A stretch of 64,000 nt of DNA from an uncultured Bacteroidales bacterium (GTDB lineage Bacteria > Bacteroidota > Bacteroidia > Bacteroidales > P3), in NCBI GenBank assembly GCA_900317285.1, contig ONGA01000003.1:48197-112196 (forward strand), in the 5' to 3' direction. Below, one piece after another: positions 1-7,775 of the stretch; position 1 is the first letter of the stretch; each line of letters opens with the position of its first letter. The position numbers and the translations under genes are program-made. Under the pieces are notes generated by a model that had not been told where the DNA came from, ran no database searches, and was given only the letters and a program-made list of their open reading frames with translations.

Positions 1-1
1 G

Positions 2-643
2 AATGACCGCCTTGCTGCCGAGAATGCCCAGTTGCGTGCCCAGTTGGCCTCCTCCTACCTTAGCTATAACGACAGTGTCTTCGTTGTCAACGACACTACC
101 TACCGCCAGCGCTATTCCTATACCGAAGCACGCGTCATCAAAAACTCTTGGAGCCAGCAGAACAACTACATCATGATCAATAAGGGCAGTGCCCACGGCA
201 TCGAACCCGACATGGCTGTCATCTCTCCCGAAGGCATCGTCGGTGTTGTCATGTCAGTATCTACAAACTTCTCTACCATCATGCCTGTTCTTCACTCCGA
301 CAGCCGTAATAGTGTCAAGGTGCGTCGCACCGGTATCAGCGGTTCGCTCGTATGGGACGGTCTTGACTACCGTTACGCCCAGATTATCGATGTCCCCACC
401 ACCCACAAGTTCGAGGCTGATGACACCATCATCACTTCGGGTCTTGCCAACGATTTCCCCGAGGGCATACCCGTGGGCTATGTCAAGGACGCCGAGAATC
501 TCTCTGGCAGCGGATTCTACAGGGTACGTATCCGCCTCGCCACCGATTTTAACAAACTAGACCACGTATATATCATCAACAACCACTTCCGCGAGGAACA
601 GGAGAAACTGATGGAGAAAACAATTTTAAATGAAGAGAAATAG
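2..643 (+). CDS. mreC: Rod shape-determining protein MreC, 5'-truncated by the window edge
   Basis: MreC is a periplasmic scaffold that links the MreB cytoskeleton to the lateral wall synthesis machinery. The reading frame is open from base 2, so the cytoplasmic tail, membrane anchor and part of the coiled coil lie upstream. The first visible residues (NDRLAAENAQLRAQL) look like the end of the MreC heptad coiled coil. They are followed by the two-lobed beta domain with family motifs: INKGSAHGIEPDMAV, GIVGVV, and the late DxIITSGLANDFPEGIPVG stretch. About 213 residues are present. Adjacency to mreD, with one gene between them, supports the call. The stop overlaps the longest possible start of the next gene, indicating co-transcription. 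The start lies outside the window. Confidence 0.93.
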   Translation, partial: NDRLAAENAQLRAQLASSYLSYNDSVFVVNDTTYRQRYSYTEARVIKNSWSQQNNYIMINKGSAHGIEPDMAVISPEGIVGVVMSVSTNFSTIMPVLHSDSRNSVKVRRTGISGSLVWDGLDYRYAQIIDVPTTHKFEADDTIITSGLANDFPEGIPVGYVKDAENLSGSGFYRVRIRLATDFNKLDHVYIINNHFREEQEKLMEKTILNEEK

Positions 644-647
644 CGAT

Positions 648-1559
648 ATGAAAAAAATCATTGTTTGGGGTCTGATAGGCCTGATGGGTCTGATGGGTGG
701 CAGTGCGCAGGCACAGCTGCTCTATAAGATTTCGGGTAAGGGTTTGAAGGCACCGAGCTACATTGTGGGTACCTACCACCTGGCACCGGCCTCGTATGCC
801 GACAGCATTTCCGGTCTGCGTGCTGCTTTTGAAGCCACTGAGCAGGTCTGCGGCGAGGTGGATATGCTGGAGACCATGAAGCCGGAAAATTTAGCTAAAA
901 TGCAGGAGGCACAGATGCTTCCCGAGGGGAAGACTCTGTCGTCGCTCCTCACGGCAGAGCAGTTGGACCGCCTCAATGCACTGTTGCGAGAGGTAATGGG
1001 TGTGGACCTGACGAATCCCGCAATGGCAGGGCAACTCGACAAGGTGACGCCCATGGCGCTAGAGACCACACTGACGCTGCTGCTTTACATGAAAAACGTT
1101 GCAGGAATAAATCCGGCTGACATGATTGACACCTACTTCCAACGTGAGGCGATGAAAGGCGGCAAGAAGGTCATCGGATTCGAGACTGCCGATTTCCAGA
1201 TGGATATCCTCTACGGAGCCCCGCTGGAAAAGCAGGTAGAGGATCTGATGTGCTTTGTGGACAATTTTCAGGAACAGGTAGAGATGGCCGACTTCATCAC
1301 CGCCGCCTATTTCGCCCAGGACTTGGAACAACTCGAAGAATTGAATCTGGAGGAACAAAAAGGAACATGCACCTCCGATCCGGAAGACAACGACAAACTT
1401 CTCTATAACCGCAATGCCAATTGGGTGAAGGCCATGCCCGACATTATGAAAGAGCATTCTACATTTTTTGCTGTGGGCGCCGGCCATCTCTGTGGTGAGC
1501 GCGGCGTGTTGAGAATGCTCGAGGCCGATGGATACAAGATTGAAGCTGTAAAGAAATGA
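648..1559 (+). CDS. TraB/GumN family protein, exported
   Basis: About 303 residues beginning with a hydrophobic signal peptide (MKKIIVWGLIGLMGLMGG, likely cut after AQA). Family features are the opening LLYKISGKGLKAPSYIVGTYH with its GTYH motif, EVDM, and the C-terminal FFAVGAGHLCGERGVL, matching the GT.H and GA.HL.G signatures of TraB/GumN proteins, a fold related to Tiki metalloproteases. The biochemical role of bacterial members is poorly known. An ATG at 630 would add six residues and overlap mreC. The 648 start is preferred because it opens directly on the signal peptide. The stop overlaps the mreD start by 4 bases. Sitting between mreC and mreD is unusual and suggests co-expression with the shape operon. 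The family call is firm; the function is unknown. Confidence 0.85.
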   Translation: MKKIIVWGLIGLMGLMGGSAQAQLLYKISGKGLKAPSYIVGTYHLAPASYADSISGLRAAFEATEQVCGEVDMLETMKPENLAKMQEAQMLPEGKTLSSLLTAEQLDRLNALLREVMGVDLTNPAMAGQLDKVTPMALETTLTLLLYMKNVAGINPADMIDTYFQREAMKGGKKVIGFETADFQMDILYGAPLEKQVEDLMCFVDNFQEQVEMADFITAAYFAQDLEQLEELNLEEQKGTCTSDPEDNDKLLYNRNANWVKAMPDIMKEHSTFFAVGAGHLCGERGVLRMLEADGYKIEAVKK

Positions 1560-2074
1560 ATAAGAATATTTGGAAAATAATCGGACGTTTCGCCCTGCTG
1601 ATGGCAATACAGATGCTGGTGCTCAACCATGTATACCTGGGCGGCTATGTGATGCCAATGCTGTATGTACTGTTCATCCTGATGCTGCCTACTAACACAG
1701 GGCGCATCCCAATGCTGCTGATAGCCTTCGGCACGGGATTGCTGGTCGACATAATGAGCAACATGCTGGGTTTCCATGCTTTGGCCTGCACTGCGGTGGC
1801 AATGTTGCGCATACTTTATGCCGACCGCATTCTCACACGCAACGAGCCCGTCGTCATTGGCACCCCCAGCATCTATAGTGTCACCCCGCAGTATTTTATC
1901 ACCTATCTCCTCGTACTCTTTGGTTTCTTCTATTTTGTTTTCTTTACCATCGAGATTTTCGGTTTCCGCAGTTTCTGGAGTATTCTCTTCGCTACCATTT
2001 GCAGCACTGTCGTCTCCACGCTTCTTGCCGTACTCTACCAGTATATTTTCCTGAAAAAGGAGACCACGGTATGA
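1556..2074 (+). CDS. mreD: Rod shape-determining membrane protein MreD
   Basis: A 172-residue very hydrophobic protein with about five membrane segments, the usual size and character of MreD, the inner-membrane partner of MreC in the elongasome. The line YVMPMLYVLFILMLP followed by GLLVDIMSNMLGFHALA matches the conserved GLxxDxxxxxxGxxA pattern of the family. The ATG at 1556 overlaps the stop of the TraB/GumN gene by 4 bases, and its own stop overlaps the porZ start by 4 bases (ATGA). The gene is therefore translationally coupled on both sides. PBP2 and RodA genes often follow mreD in Bacteroidota but are absent here. Confidence 0.9.
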   Translation: MNKNIWKIIGRFALLMAIQMLVLNHVYLGGYVMPMLYVLFILMLPTNTGRIPMLLIAFGTGLLVDIMSNMLGFHALACTAVAMLRILYADRILTRNEPVVIGTPSIYSVTPQYFITYLLVLFGFFYFVFFTIEIFGFRSFWSILFATICSTVVSTLLAVLYQYIFLKKETTV

Positions 2075-4377
2075 ACGCCAAGATTCTGCTCACTTCCTTG
2101 CTGCTCACTGTCGTGGCTACCCAATCGCAAGCCCAAATGGCGATAGGAAAGTGGCGCGACTGCCTCGACCACTCCAAGGTCTATCATGTGGAGTACGCCG
2201 GCGACCGTGTATATGCTGCCTCCAAAGGGGGACTCTTCTATCTCGACCTCGACGACAATATCCTCAATACTCTTGGCAAAAGCAACGGACTCAGCGATGT
2301 GCGCATCTCTGCCATGGGCTACGATGCTGCTTCGAGAACCCTTGTGCTGGCCTACGACAACTCGAATATCGACATCCTCTGCAACGACCGTGTCTACAAT
2401 CTCTCCGACATCAAGCGTAGCGAATTGCCGGGCGACAAAAGCGTCTTCCACGTCCGTCTCCATGGTGGCAACGCCTACCTTGCCACGGGCTTCGGTGTGG
2501 TGGTGGTGAATCTCGCCCGTCGTGAAATCAAGGAAACTTGGTATCTTGGCACTGGCGGCACACGCACGCAGGTCTACGACATCGCTTTCTCTTCCGACAG
2601 CATTTATGTCGCTACGGGCGAAGGATTGAAGCATCTGGATATCAATAATACGCATCCCGCTGTCAACGACCGTTGGACTGTGGACCATCGCTTCGATTCC
2701 CTGACTGTGACGACCCTGCAAGTCTTTGGAAATAAACTGGTGGCGGCTGCCCACACCGGCAATCCGGCACAGCTCACGTTGTATGCCTCCGATGCCAATT
2801 CTTTCCATGCGTGGAATAAGGGGAATATCCTTTCCATGCGCGCCGACGGCTCGCTGCTTACGGTCACCCGCCTCAACAGCGTCTGCCGTTACAATACCTC
2901 TTTTACCCGCTACGACAGTATCAGTGACTATGTCTGGGGTACCTTGGCGGTGAACGATGCCCTCACGGCTCCCGACGGCTCCATCTGGGTGGGGCATGCA
3001 TGGGCGGGGATGCTCAATGTCACGCCGCAGGGCAATGCTGCCTCTTTCCTGCCCGAGGGTCCTTATTCGGGCGACAATGTCTATCGTTTGGTGCCTTTCA
3101 ACTACCGCATGATGCTCTGCCCCGGCGGTCACACCGTCACTTACTCCCGCAGTTACCTCGATCCCAATCTGCTTACCTCGCAGGGACTCAACTGGACAAT
3201 GCTTGACAAAAGCAACGGTGTGCTCGACGGCACGGGCGACCTGCTCGACGCTGCCGTCAATCCCTACGACACCACCGAGGTCGTCGCTGCCCTTTGGGGA
3301 CACGGCGTGGTCTCCATACGCAACAATGTGCCTCAGGTGCTCTATAACGCCTCCAACACCGGCGGTGCCCTCGTGCCCTTCTCCGATCCCAGCTATCCCA
3401 CCCTCAACACTGGCGCTTTGGCATTCGACAGGCAGGGCGACCTTTGGATTGCTGTCTCCCACAGCACCAACGGTCTTGCCGTTCGGCATCGCGACGGCAC
3501 TTGGAACAGTTTCTCCACCACCGCGGTGTCACCCACTTTAGAACTCGACAAGCTCGTCTGCGACAGCATTACAGGGTACAAATGGTTCTGCGGACGCGGC
3601 AACGTGATTTATGTCCACGATGGTGAATCCAAGTTTGCGCGTGTCGACCCCAACCGCGGCAGCAAACTCACCACCACCGCCGTTACAGCACTCGTGCAGG
3701 ACCAGTCGGGCAACCTCTGGGTAGGCACCAACAAGGGTATTAAGGTTATCTACGACGCCTACAAGGCATTCCAGAGCGGTGGCAATGGCGAGGTGTCTCC
3801 CGTCTCCTGCAGCAATATCACCATCACTAACGGTGAGTTTTCCGAGTATCTTATGGCTTACGAGAGCATCACCGCCATCGCCGTCGACGGCGCCAACCGC
3901 AAGTGGGTGGGCACCCAGAGCGGCGGTCTCTATCTCCTCTCTGCCAACGGCATGGATCAGTTGCAGCACTTCACGGCCGCCAATAGTCCCCTCTTCTCCG
4001 ACAAGATTATCGCCATCGGCATCAACGAGCGTACTGGCGAGGTGTTCATCGGGACCGACAAGGGCCTGCAGGTGTTCCGCGGAACCGCCACTTACGCTGT
4101 CAGCGAGCCCCTCGACGAGGTTTATGCTTTCCCCAATCCTGTGCGCCCCGACTACGACGGCCCCATCGCCATCAAGGGATTCACTCGCAACGGTCACGTC
4201 CACATCACCGATGCCTCCGGCCATACTGTCTATTCCACCACTGCCAACGGCGGCCAGGCCATCTGGTACGGTCGTACCCAGAACGGCGACCGTGTGGCAA
4301 GCGGCGTCTACTACGTCTTCGCAGCCGACGCTCAGGGCAATAACCGCTCTGTTGCCAAAATCCTCGTCATTCGTTAA
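2071..4377 (+). CDS. porZ: PorZ-like T9SS attachment-complex protein (beta-propeller)
   Basis: PorZ is a cell-surface component of the type IX secretion attachment complex that works with the PorU sortase when cargo is anchored to A-LPS. The 768-residue product starts with a signal peptide ending TQSQAQ, then the family opening IGKWRDCLDHSKVYHVEYAG. Two runs of propeller repeats follow (GGLFYLDLDDN, VGTNKGIKVIYDAY, IGTDKGLQVFRG). The C-terminus is a sorting-domain-like Ig fold with PNPVRPDYDGPIAIKGF, HITDASGHTVYST, NGDRVASGVYYVF and KILVIR, the same layout as P. gingivalis PorZ. Start choice: the ATG at 2071 overlaps the mreD stop and opens on the signal peptide; a longer frame to 1999 lies inside mreD. 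Presence of this gene implies a working T9SS in the organism. Confidence 0.85.
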   Translation: MNAKILLTSLLLTVVATQSQAQMAIGKWRDCLDHSKVYHVEYAGDRVYAASKGGLFYLDLDDNILNTLGKSNGLSDVRISAMGYDAASRTLVLAYDNSNIDILCNDRVYNLSDIKRSELPGDKSVFHVRLHGGNAYLATGFGVVVVNLARREIKETWYLGTGGTRTQVYDIAFSSDSIYVATGEGLKHLDINNTHPAVNDRWTVDHRFDSLTVTTLQVFGNKLVAAAHTGNPAQLTLYASDANSFHAWNKGNILSMRADGSLLTVTRLNSVCRYNTSFTRYDSISDYVWGTLAVNDALTAPDGSIWVGHAWAGMLNVTPQGNAASFLPEGPYSGDNVYRLVPFNYRMMLCPGGHTVTYSRSYLDPNLLTSQGLNWTMLDKSNGVLDGTGDLLDAAVNPYDTTEVVAALWGHGVVSIRNNVPQVLYNASNTGGALVPFSDPSYPTLNTGALAFDRQGDLWIAVSHSTNGLAVRHRDGTWNSFSTTAVSPTLELDKLVCDSITGYKWFCGRGNVIYVHDGESKFARVDPNRGSKLTTTAVTALVQDQSGNLWVGTNKGIKVIYDAYKAFQSGGNGEVSPVSCSNITITNGEFSEYLMAYESITAIAVDGANRKWVGTQSGGLYLLSANGMDQLQHFTAANSPLFSDKIIAIGINERTGEVFIGTDKGLQVFRGTATYAVSEPLDEVYAFPNPVRPDYDGPIAIKGFTRNGHVHITDASGHTVYSTTANGGQAIWYGRTQNGDRVASGVYYVFAADAQGNNRSVAKILVIR

Positions 4378-4407
4378 TACTTTAATATATTAATACATTA
4401 ATACATA
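4374..4407. repeat. Short AT-rich tandem tract (ATTAATAC units) at the porZ/recO junction
   Basis: The porZ stop is followed by a low-complexity tract built from near copies of the 8-mer ATTAATAC. It covers the place where the recO start codon should be and removes or replaces a normal start. Similar short-unit tandem tracts occur between queC and queD and near 59.6 kb. Confidence 0.6.
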
Positions 4408-5114
4408 CACCTGGTCTTGTCCTGCATGCCACTCCCTACTCCGAATCGTCGGTGGTGGCGAAGGTGTTCACACGCCATCTCGGCCTCCGCTCCTATATCA
4501 TCAAAGGGGTACGGGGACGCAGTGGCAAGGTGAAGCAGAACCTGCTGCAGCCGCTGTCGGCGCTCGACATGGTGGTGTACGACAACCCTAGAACCGAACT
4601 TAACTATATCAAGGAGATTTCCCCTCGCCATCCTGAGGCATTCATGCAGCAGGACAATCATGCTGTTGCCCATTCCCTTCGCTTCTTCATGACGGAGGTC
4701 CTCTATAAAGCACTCCGCGAGGCCGAGCCTATGCCAGACCTCTTCGACTATGTTGAGGAATCATCTAATTTTTTGATTTCCAATTCTCAATTTTCATTTT
4801 CCCAACTCCCCATCTCTTTTCTCCTCACCGTCTCCCGCCACCTGGGCATCGAGCCTTTGGACAACTGCTGCCCACGCGAGTCGCTGTTCGACCTTCATGA
4901 GGGCCGTTTTGTCTCCGCCCCTACCGAGACCACCCTCTCTCCCCATCTCTCCGAAACCCTCCACCACTACCTTAATTCGCCACTCCCTACTCTCCATTTT
5001 CCACTTGATGAGCGCACTGCACTTATCAATGCCCTAATTGCCTACTACCACCTCCATCTCAGTGGCTTCGACCACTTCCATAGTCATGAAATATTACATA
5101 CAATATTAAAATAA
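4389..5114 (+). CDS. recO: DNA repair protein RecO, start codon unclear
   Basis: RecO helps RecF and RecR load RecA on SSB-coated single-stranded DNA. The N-terminal OB-fold signature is intact: HTPGLVLHATPYSESS, then FTRHLGLRSYIIKGVRG. The first ATG/GTG/TTG in frame is the GTG at 4452, which would delete the first OB strand. The frame runs back to a stop at 4383, and only ATT (4389) or ATA (4401) precede the conserved residues. I placed the start at 4389 tentatively. The middle of the protein contains a low-complexity insert (SSNFLISNSQFSFSQLPISF, about residues 126-145) encoded by an AATT-type repeat, and the usual zinc-binding cysteine region looks reduced. The gene may be functional with a rare start or may be decaying. 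Confidence 0.75.
   Translation: MNTLIHTPGLVLHATPYSESSVVAKVFTRHLGLRSYIIKGVRGRSGKVKQNLLQPLSALDMVVYDNPRTELNYIKEISPRHPEAFMQQDNHAVAHSLRFFMTEVLYKALREAEPMPDLFDYVEESSNFLISNSQFSFSQLPISFLLTVSRHLGIEPLDNCCPRESLFDLHEGRFVSAPTETTLSPHLSETLHHYLNSPLPTLHFPLDERTALINALIAYYHLHLSGFDHFHSHEILHTILK
4766..4810. repeat. AATT-type low-complexity tract inserted in frame in recO
   Basis: A run of CAATTCTCAATTTTC-like units lies inside recO and is translated without breaking the frame. The same sequence style is present in the signal peptide of the next gene (5161-5190) and of the TPM protein (22759-22792). Confidence 0.6.
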
Positions 5115-5130
5115 CTAAATACGAGACAAA

Positions 5131-7470
5131 ATGAAAAAGTTTTCGTTTATTGCTTTAGTAATTCTCAGTTTTCAATTTTCAATTTTCAGTTCGGCGCAAG
5201 CCCAGCAGACCTACTGGGTCTTTCTTGCCGACAAGCAGGGTACCACTTTCGACCCCTACAGTTACTTCGATGCCAAGGCCATCGAGCGCTACCGTCAGTG
5301 CGGCGCCGACCTCTACGACATCTCCAACTACCCCGTCAGTACAGCTTATGAGCAGGGTGTCAGCGCCCTAGCTACCGAGGAAATCGGTGCCTCTCGCTGG
5401 ATGAACGCCCTGGGTGTCGTCGCTACTCCCGAGCAGGTTGCCGCCATCGAGGCTTTGCCCTATGTTCTTCGTGTCCAGATGATTGAAGGTAATGGAATGC
5501 AAATAGCCTCCAATCCCGAGATTCCTGGTCTTTCCGACTATGCCACCGTCGATGGCCCCCTCGAGGTACAGCTTGTCCGCATGGGCGGCAAGGCTTTCCG
5601 CGACAAGGGTATCGATGGTCGTGGCATCCGCATCGCTGTCTTCGACGGCGGTTTCCCGCAGGTCAACACCCACGACGCCTTCCGCCACCTGCGCGACAAC
5701 CACCAGATTCTCAAGACCTGGAACTTTCCCAACAAGAAGGAGAATGTCTACGGATGGAACTCCCACGGCACCATGACCCTCAGTTGCATCGCTGGCCGCA
5801 TGGGCGACAAGGACCTTGGCCTCGCCACTGGCGCCGAGTTCCTCCTGGCACGCACTGAGGTCAACTCCGAGCCCTTCAAGGAGGAAGTCTGGTGGCAGAT
5901 GGCAGTGGAATGGGCCGACAAGAACGGCGCCAATATCATCTCCTCCTCCCTCGGCTATGGCAAGGAACGCCACTACACACGCGATATGGATGGCACCTCC
6001 TATGTCGCCAAAGCCGGCAATCTCGCCGCGCGCAAGGGCATCCTCGTCTGCAACTCTGCAGGCAACGAGGCTGACGACAAGCAGTGGCGCACCATCATCA
6101 CTCCTGCCGATGCCGACAGCGTCCTATGCATCGGCGGCATCGAGAACAGCCTCACCGAGTACAACCACATTTCCTTCTCCTCCTACGGTCCCAGCGCCGA
6201 CGGTCGCCTCAAACCCAACGTCTGTGCTTTCGGCTATGCCCGCACCGCCAACACTGGCAAGGACGACGCCTACCACTATGTCCACGGCACCTCATTCTCC
6301 TGCCCCCTCGTGGCTGGTTTCGCCGCCTGTGCCTGGCAGGCCTCTCCCGGCAAGACCGCCATGGAGATGTTCCATCTCATTGAGCAGAGTGCTGACCTCT
6401 ACCCCTATGCCGACTACTCTTTCGGCTACGGTGTGCCCCAGGCCGACTACTTTGTGAACAACCGCAAGGTCTCCGAACCTACCTTCCGCTTTGTGAATGA
6501 GAGTAATAAGGTGTGTGTCATTCCCACGCGTGCCATCAAGCATTCTCACCTCTTCTACTCTCTCCGTCGTCCCGATGACAAATGTCTCGACTATTACGGC
6601 AAGATGGATGTGACCTATGCCGACGAGGGTGATACTATCCAATTCGCTAAGAATCATATCTTTGACCGCACGTTGATTGTCCATCTGGCCGGCTATACCG
6701 ATAGCCTGAGACTCTCTCGGGAAGAATACGAAAAGTGTTCGCCTGAGATGGTTGGCGGTCTCTGTTGGCCTTTTGTCAGCGAGAATGCCGTTACCTCGTC
6801 GCCTGTGAGCCGAAAAGCCGATATCGCCACCTCCAAGTGGGGCAGCAACAATATCTGGCGCTACAACGTTTTCTTCGGCCTCGGCCTCCCCGTCAAGTTC
6901 GACAATGCCGAGCTCACTTCCGACACCTGGTCACCTTCATGGTCCTTCGGTCTCCGCGTCCTCCGCTCCTTCAGCAAGTCCTACTGCCTTGGTGCCAGCA
7001 TCGAGGGCCACTTCACGCACTACCGTTTCAACGATGCCTCCGTCAACGCTCTCGAAACTTCCCTCGGCATCTCTCAGGCCAACATCGACGCCTTCAAGGA
7101 AGTCAGCAGCCGCAGCCTCGTCGCCACCGAGGCGGTGCTTGAAATCTTCCAGCGCGTGCGTCTCGTGCCTGGTGGCATCTGCGGCAACGGTCTCCACTGG
7201 GACCTCGGCATCTACGGCAGCCTCCTCGCCGACGCCTACACCCTGGGCGGTCTCCTGCCTTCCGGTAGCACCTCCGCCTCTGTCTCCACCGAATATGCCC
7301 TCGTCGATGCCCTCAGCGACCACCGGTGGAACTTCGGCGTCTCCACCCGACTTGTCAACGACTGGTACGGCATCTATGCCCGCTACCGCCTCAACAGCAT
7401 CGGCTCCGACCCCGCCACTGGCAAGGTCCTCCTTCCCCGCCTCACCGTCGGCCTCCTCCTGAACTTCTAA
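5131..7470 (+). CDS. S8 (subtilisin) family serine peptidase with C-terminal barrel-like domain
   Basis: A 779-residue exported protease. The signal peptide (residues 1-24, ending SSAQAQ) contains FQFSIF from an AATT-type repeat. A pro-region is followed by the subtilase domain with the catalytic triad: Asp172 in AVFDGG, His212 in NSHGTM, Ser388 in GTSFSCP, and oxyanion Asn312 in SAGNE. The domain ends near residue 440 and is followed by a beta-rich linker. From about residue 545 the sequence becomes alternating and aromatic (FFGLGLPVKFD, SWSFGLRVLRSF, GASIEGHFTHYRF, WNFGVSTRL, GIYARYRL) and ends LTVGLLLNF, the pattern of an outer-membrane beta-barrel with a terminal Phe. No T9SS sorting domain is visible. 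The barrel reading is inference from the pattern; the protease is firm. Confidence 0.88.
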   Translation: MKKFSFIALVILSFQFSIFSSAQAQQTYWVFLADKQGTTFDPYSYFDAKAIERYRQCGADLYDISNYPVSTAYEQGVSALATEEIGASRWMNALGVVATPEQVAAIEALPYVLRVQMIEGNGMQIASNPEIPGLSDYATVDGPLEVQLVRMGGKAFRDKGIDGRGIRIAVFDGGFPQVNTHDAFRHLRDNHQILKTWNFPNKKENVYGWNSHGTMTLSCIAGRMGDKDLGLATGAEFLLARTEVNSEPFKEEVWWQMAVEWADKNGANIISSSLGYGKERHYTRDMDGTSYVAKAGNLAARKGILVCNSAGNEADDKQWRTIITPADADSVLCIGGIENSLTEYNHISFSSYGPSADGRLKPNVCAFGYARTANTGKDDAYHYVHGTSFSCPLVAGFAACAWQASPGKTAMEMFHLIEQSADLYPYADYSFGYGVPQADYFVNNRKVSEPTFRFVNESNKVCVIPTRAIKHSHLFYSLRRPDDKCLDYYGKMDVTYADEGDTIQFAKNHIFDRTLIVHLAGYTDSLRLSREEYEKCSPEMVGGLCWPFVSENAVTSSPVSRKADIATSKWGSNNIWRYNVFFGLGLPVKFDNAELTSDTWSPSWSFGLRVLRSFSKSYCLGASIEGHFTHYRFNDASVNALETSLGISQANIDAFKEVSSRSLVATEAVLEIFQRVRLVPGGICGNGLHWDLGIYGSLLADAYTLGGLLPSGSTSASVSTEYALVDALSDHRWNFGVSTRLVNDWYGIYARYRLNSIGSDPATGKVLLPRLTVGLLLNF
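5161..5190. repeat. AATT-type low-complexity tract coding for part of a signal peptide
   Basis: Three near copies of a TTTTCAATTTTCAG-style unit encode the hydrophobic core of the S8 peptidase signal peptide just before the AQA cleavage site. The same arrangement is seen in the TPM protein at 22.8 kb. Confidence 0.6.
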
Positions 7471-7489
7471 CTACACCCTTGCGGATAAC

Positions 7490-7530
7490 GCGGGGCCGGA
7501 ATGAAAGATTCCGGCCCCGCATTCTTTTTT
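7490..7530 (+). terminator. Rho-independent terminator after the S8 peptidase
   Basis: A perfect 13-bp GC-rich stem (GCGGGGCCGGAAT with its complement, 7490-7502 and 7508-7520) around a 5-base loop, followed by a T tract (7522-7530). It closes the mreC-to-peptidase run. Confidence 0.93.
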
Positions 7531-7561
7531 CTCCCGCCGCCCTCCCTCGTCGCCCCCTCGA

Positions 7562-7616
7562 CATAGAAGCGATATAGGAGAAGAGTAAGAGTTCAGTAAG
7601 AGTTGATAGGTATAAT
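7562..7616 (+). repeat. Diverged 11-bp iterated element (third copy)
   Basis: Five consecutive 11-bp units, the second being TATAGGAGAAG, match the unit consensus CATAGGAGAAG of the longer elements at 11.9 and 23.7 kb. It lies directly after a terminator, as does the 11.9 kb copy. The flank CAGTGCTTTGTAAATCT resembles the flank CAGTGTTTTGCATCTTT of the 11.9 kb copy. Nothing else is recognisable between 7617 and 7740. Confidence 0.6.
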
Positions 7617-7763
7617 CTCCCTAGAATCAGTGCTTTGTAAATCTGGAAAAATGCCTTGAAACCGTCAATCGCTCCATTTTTTGTTCAAATTTTGTATCAT
7701 TATGTAAATCAAACTGTTGTATCACAAAACACAATCCTTTTCGACGGAATGGATTTTTTTGCG

Positions 7764-7771
7764 TACTTTTG
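7764..7771 (+). promoter_or_regulatory. Bacteroidota -7 promoter element TACTTTTG, 5 bases before an ATG
   Basis: Matches TAnnTTTG and is followed by CA, like the other promoters in the window. The -33 box is weak (around 7738-7743, TTTTCG). If this is the promoter of the following gene, its transcript would start at or next to the ATG at 7776, leaving almost no leader. Confidence 0.55.
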
Positions 7772-7775
7772 CATT

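Noticed and set aside
2035-3489. A 484-codon open frame on the minus strand
   Set aside because: Antisense to porZ, low-complexity His/Gly/Val composition, no signal or motif.
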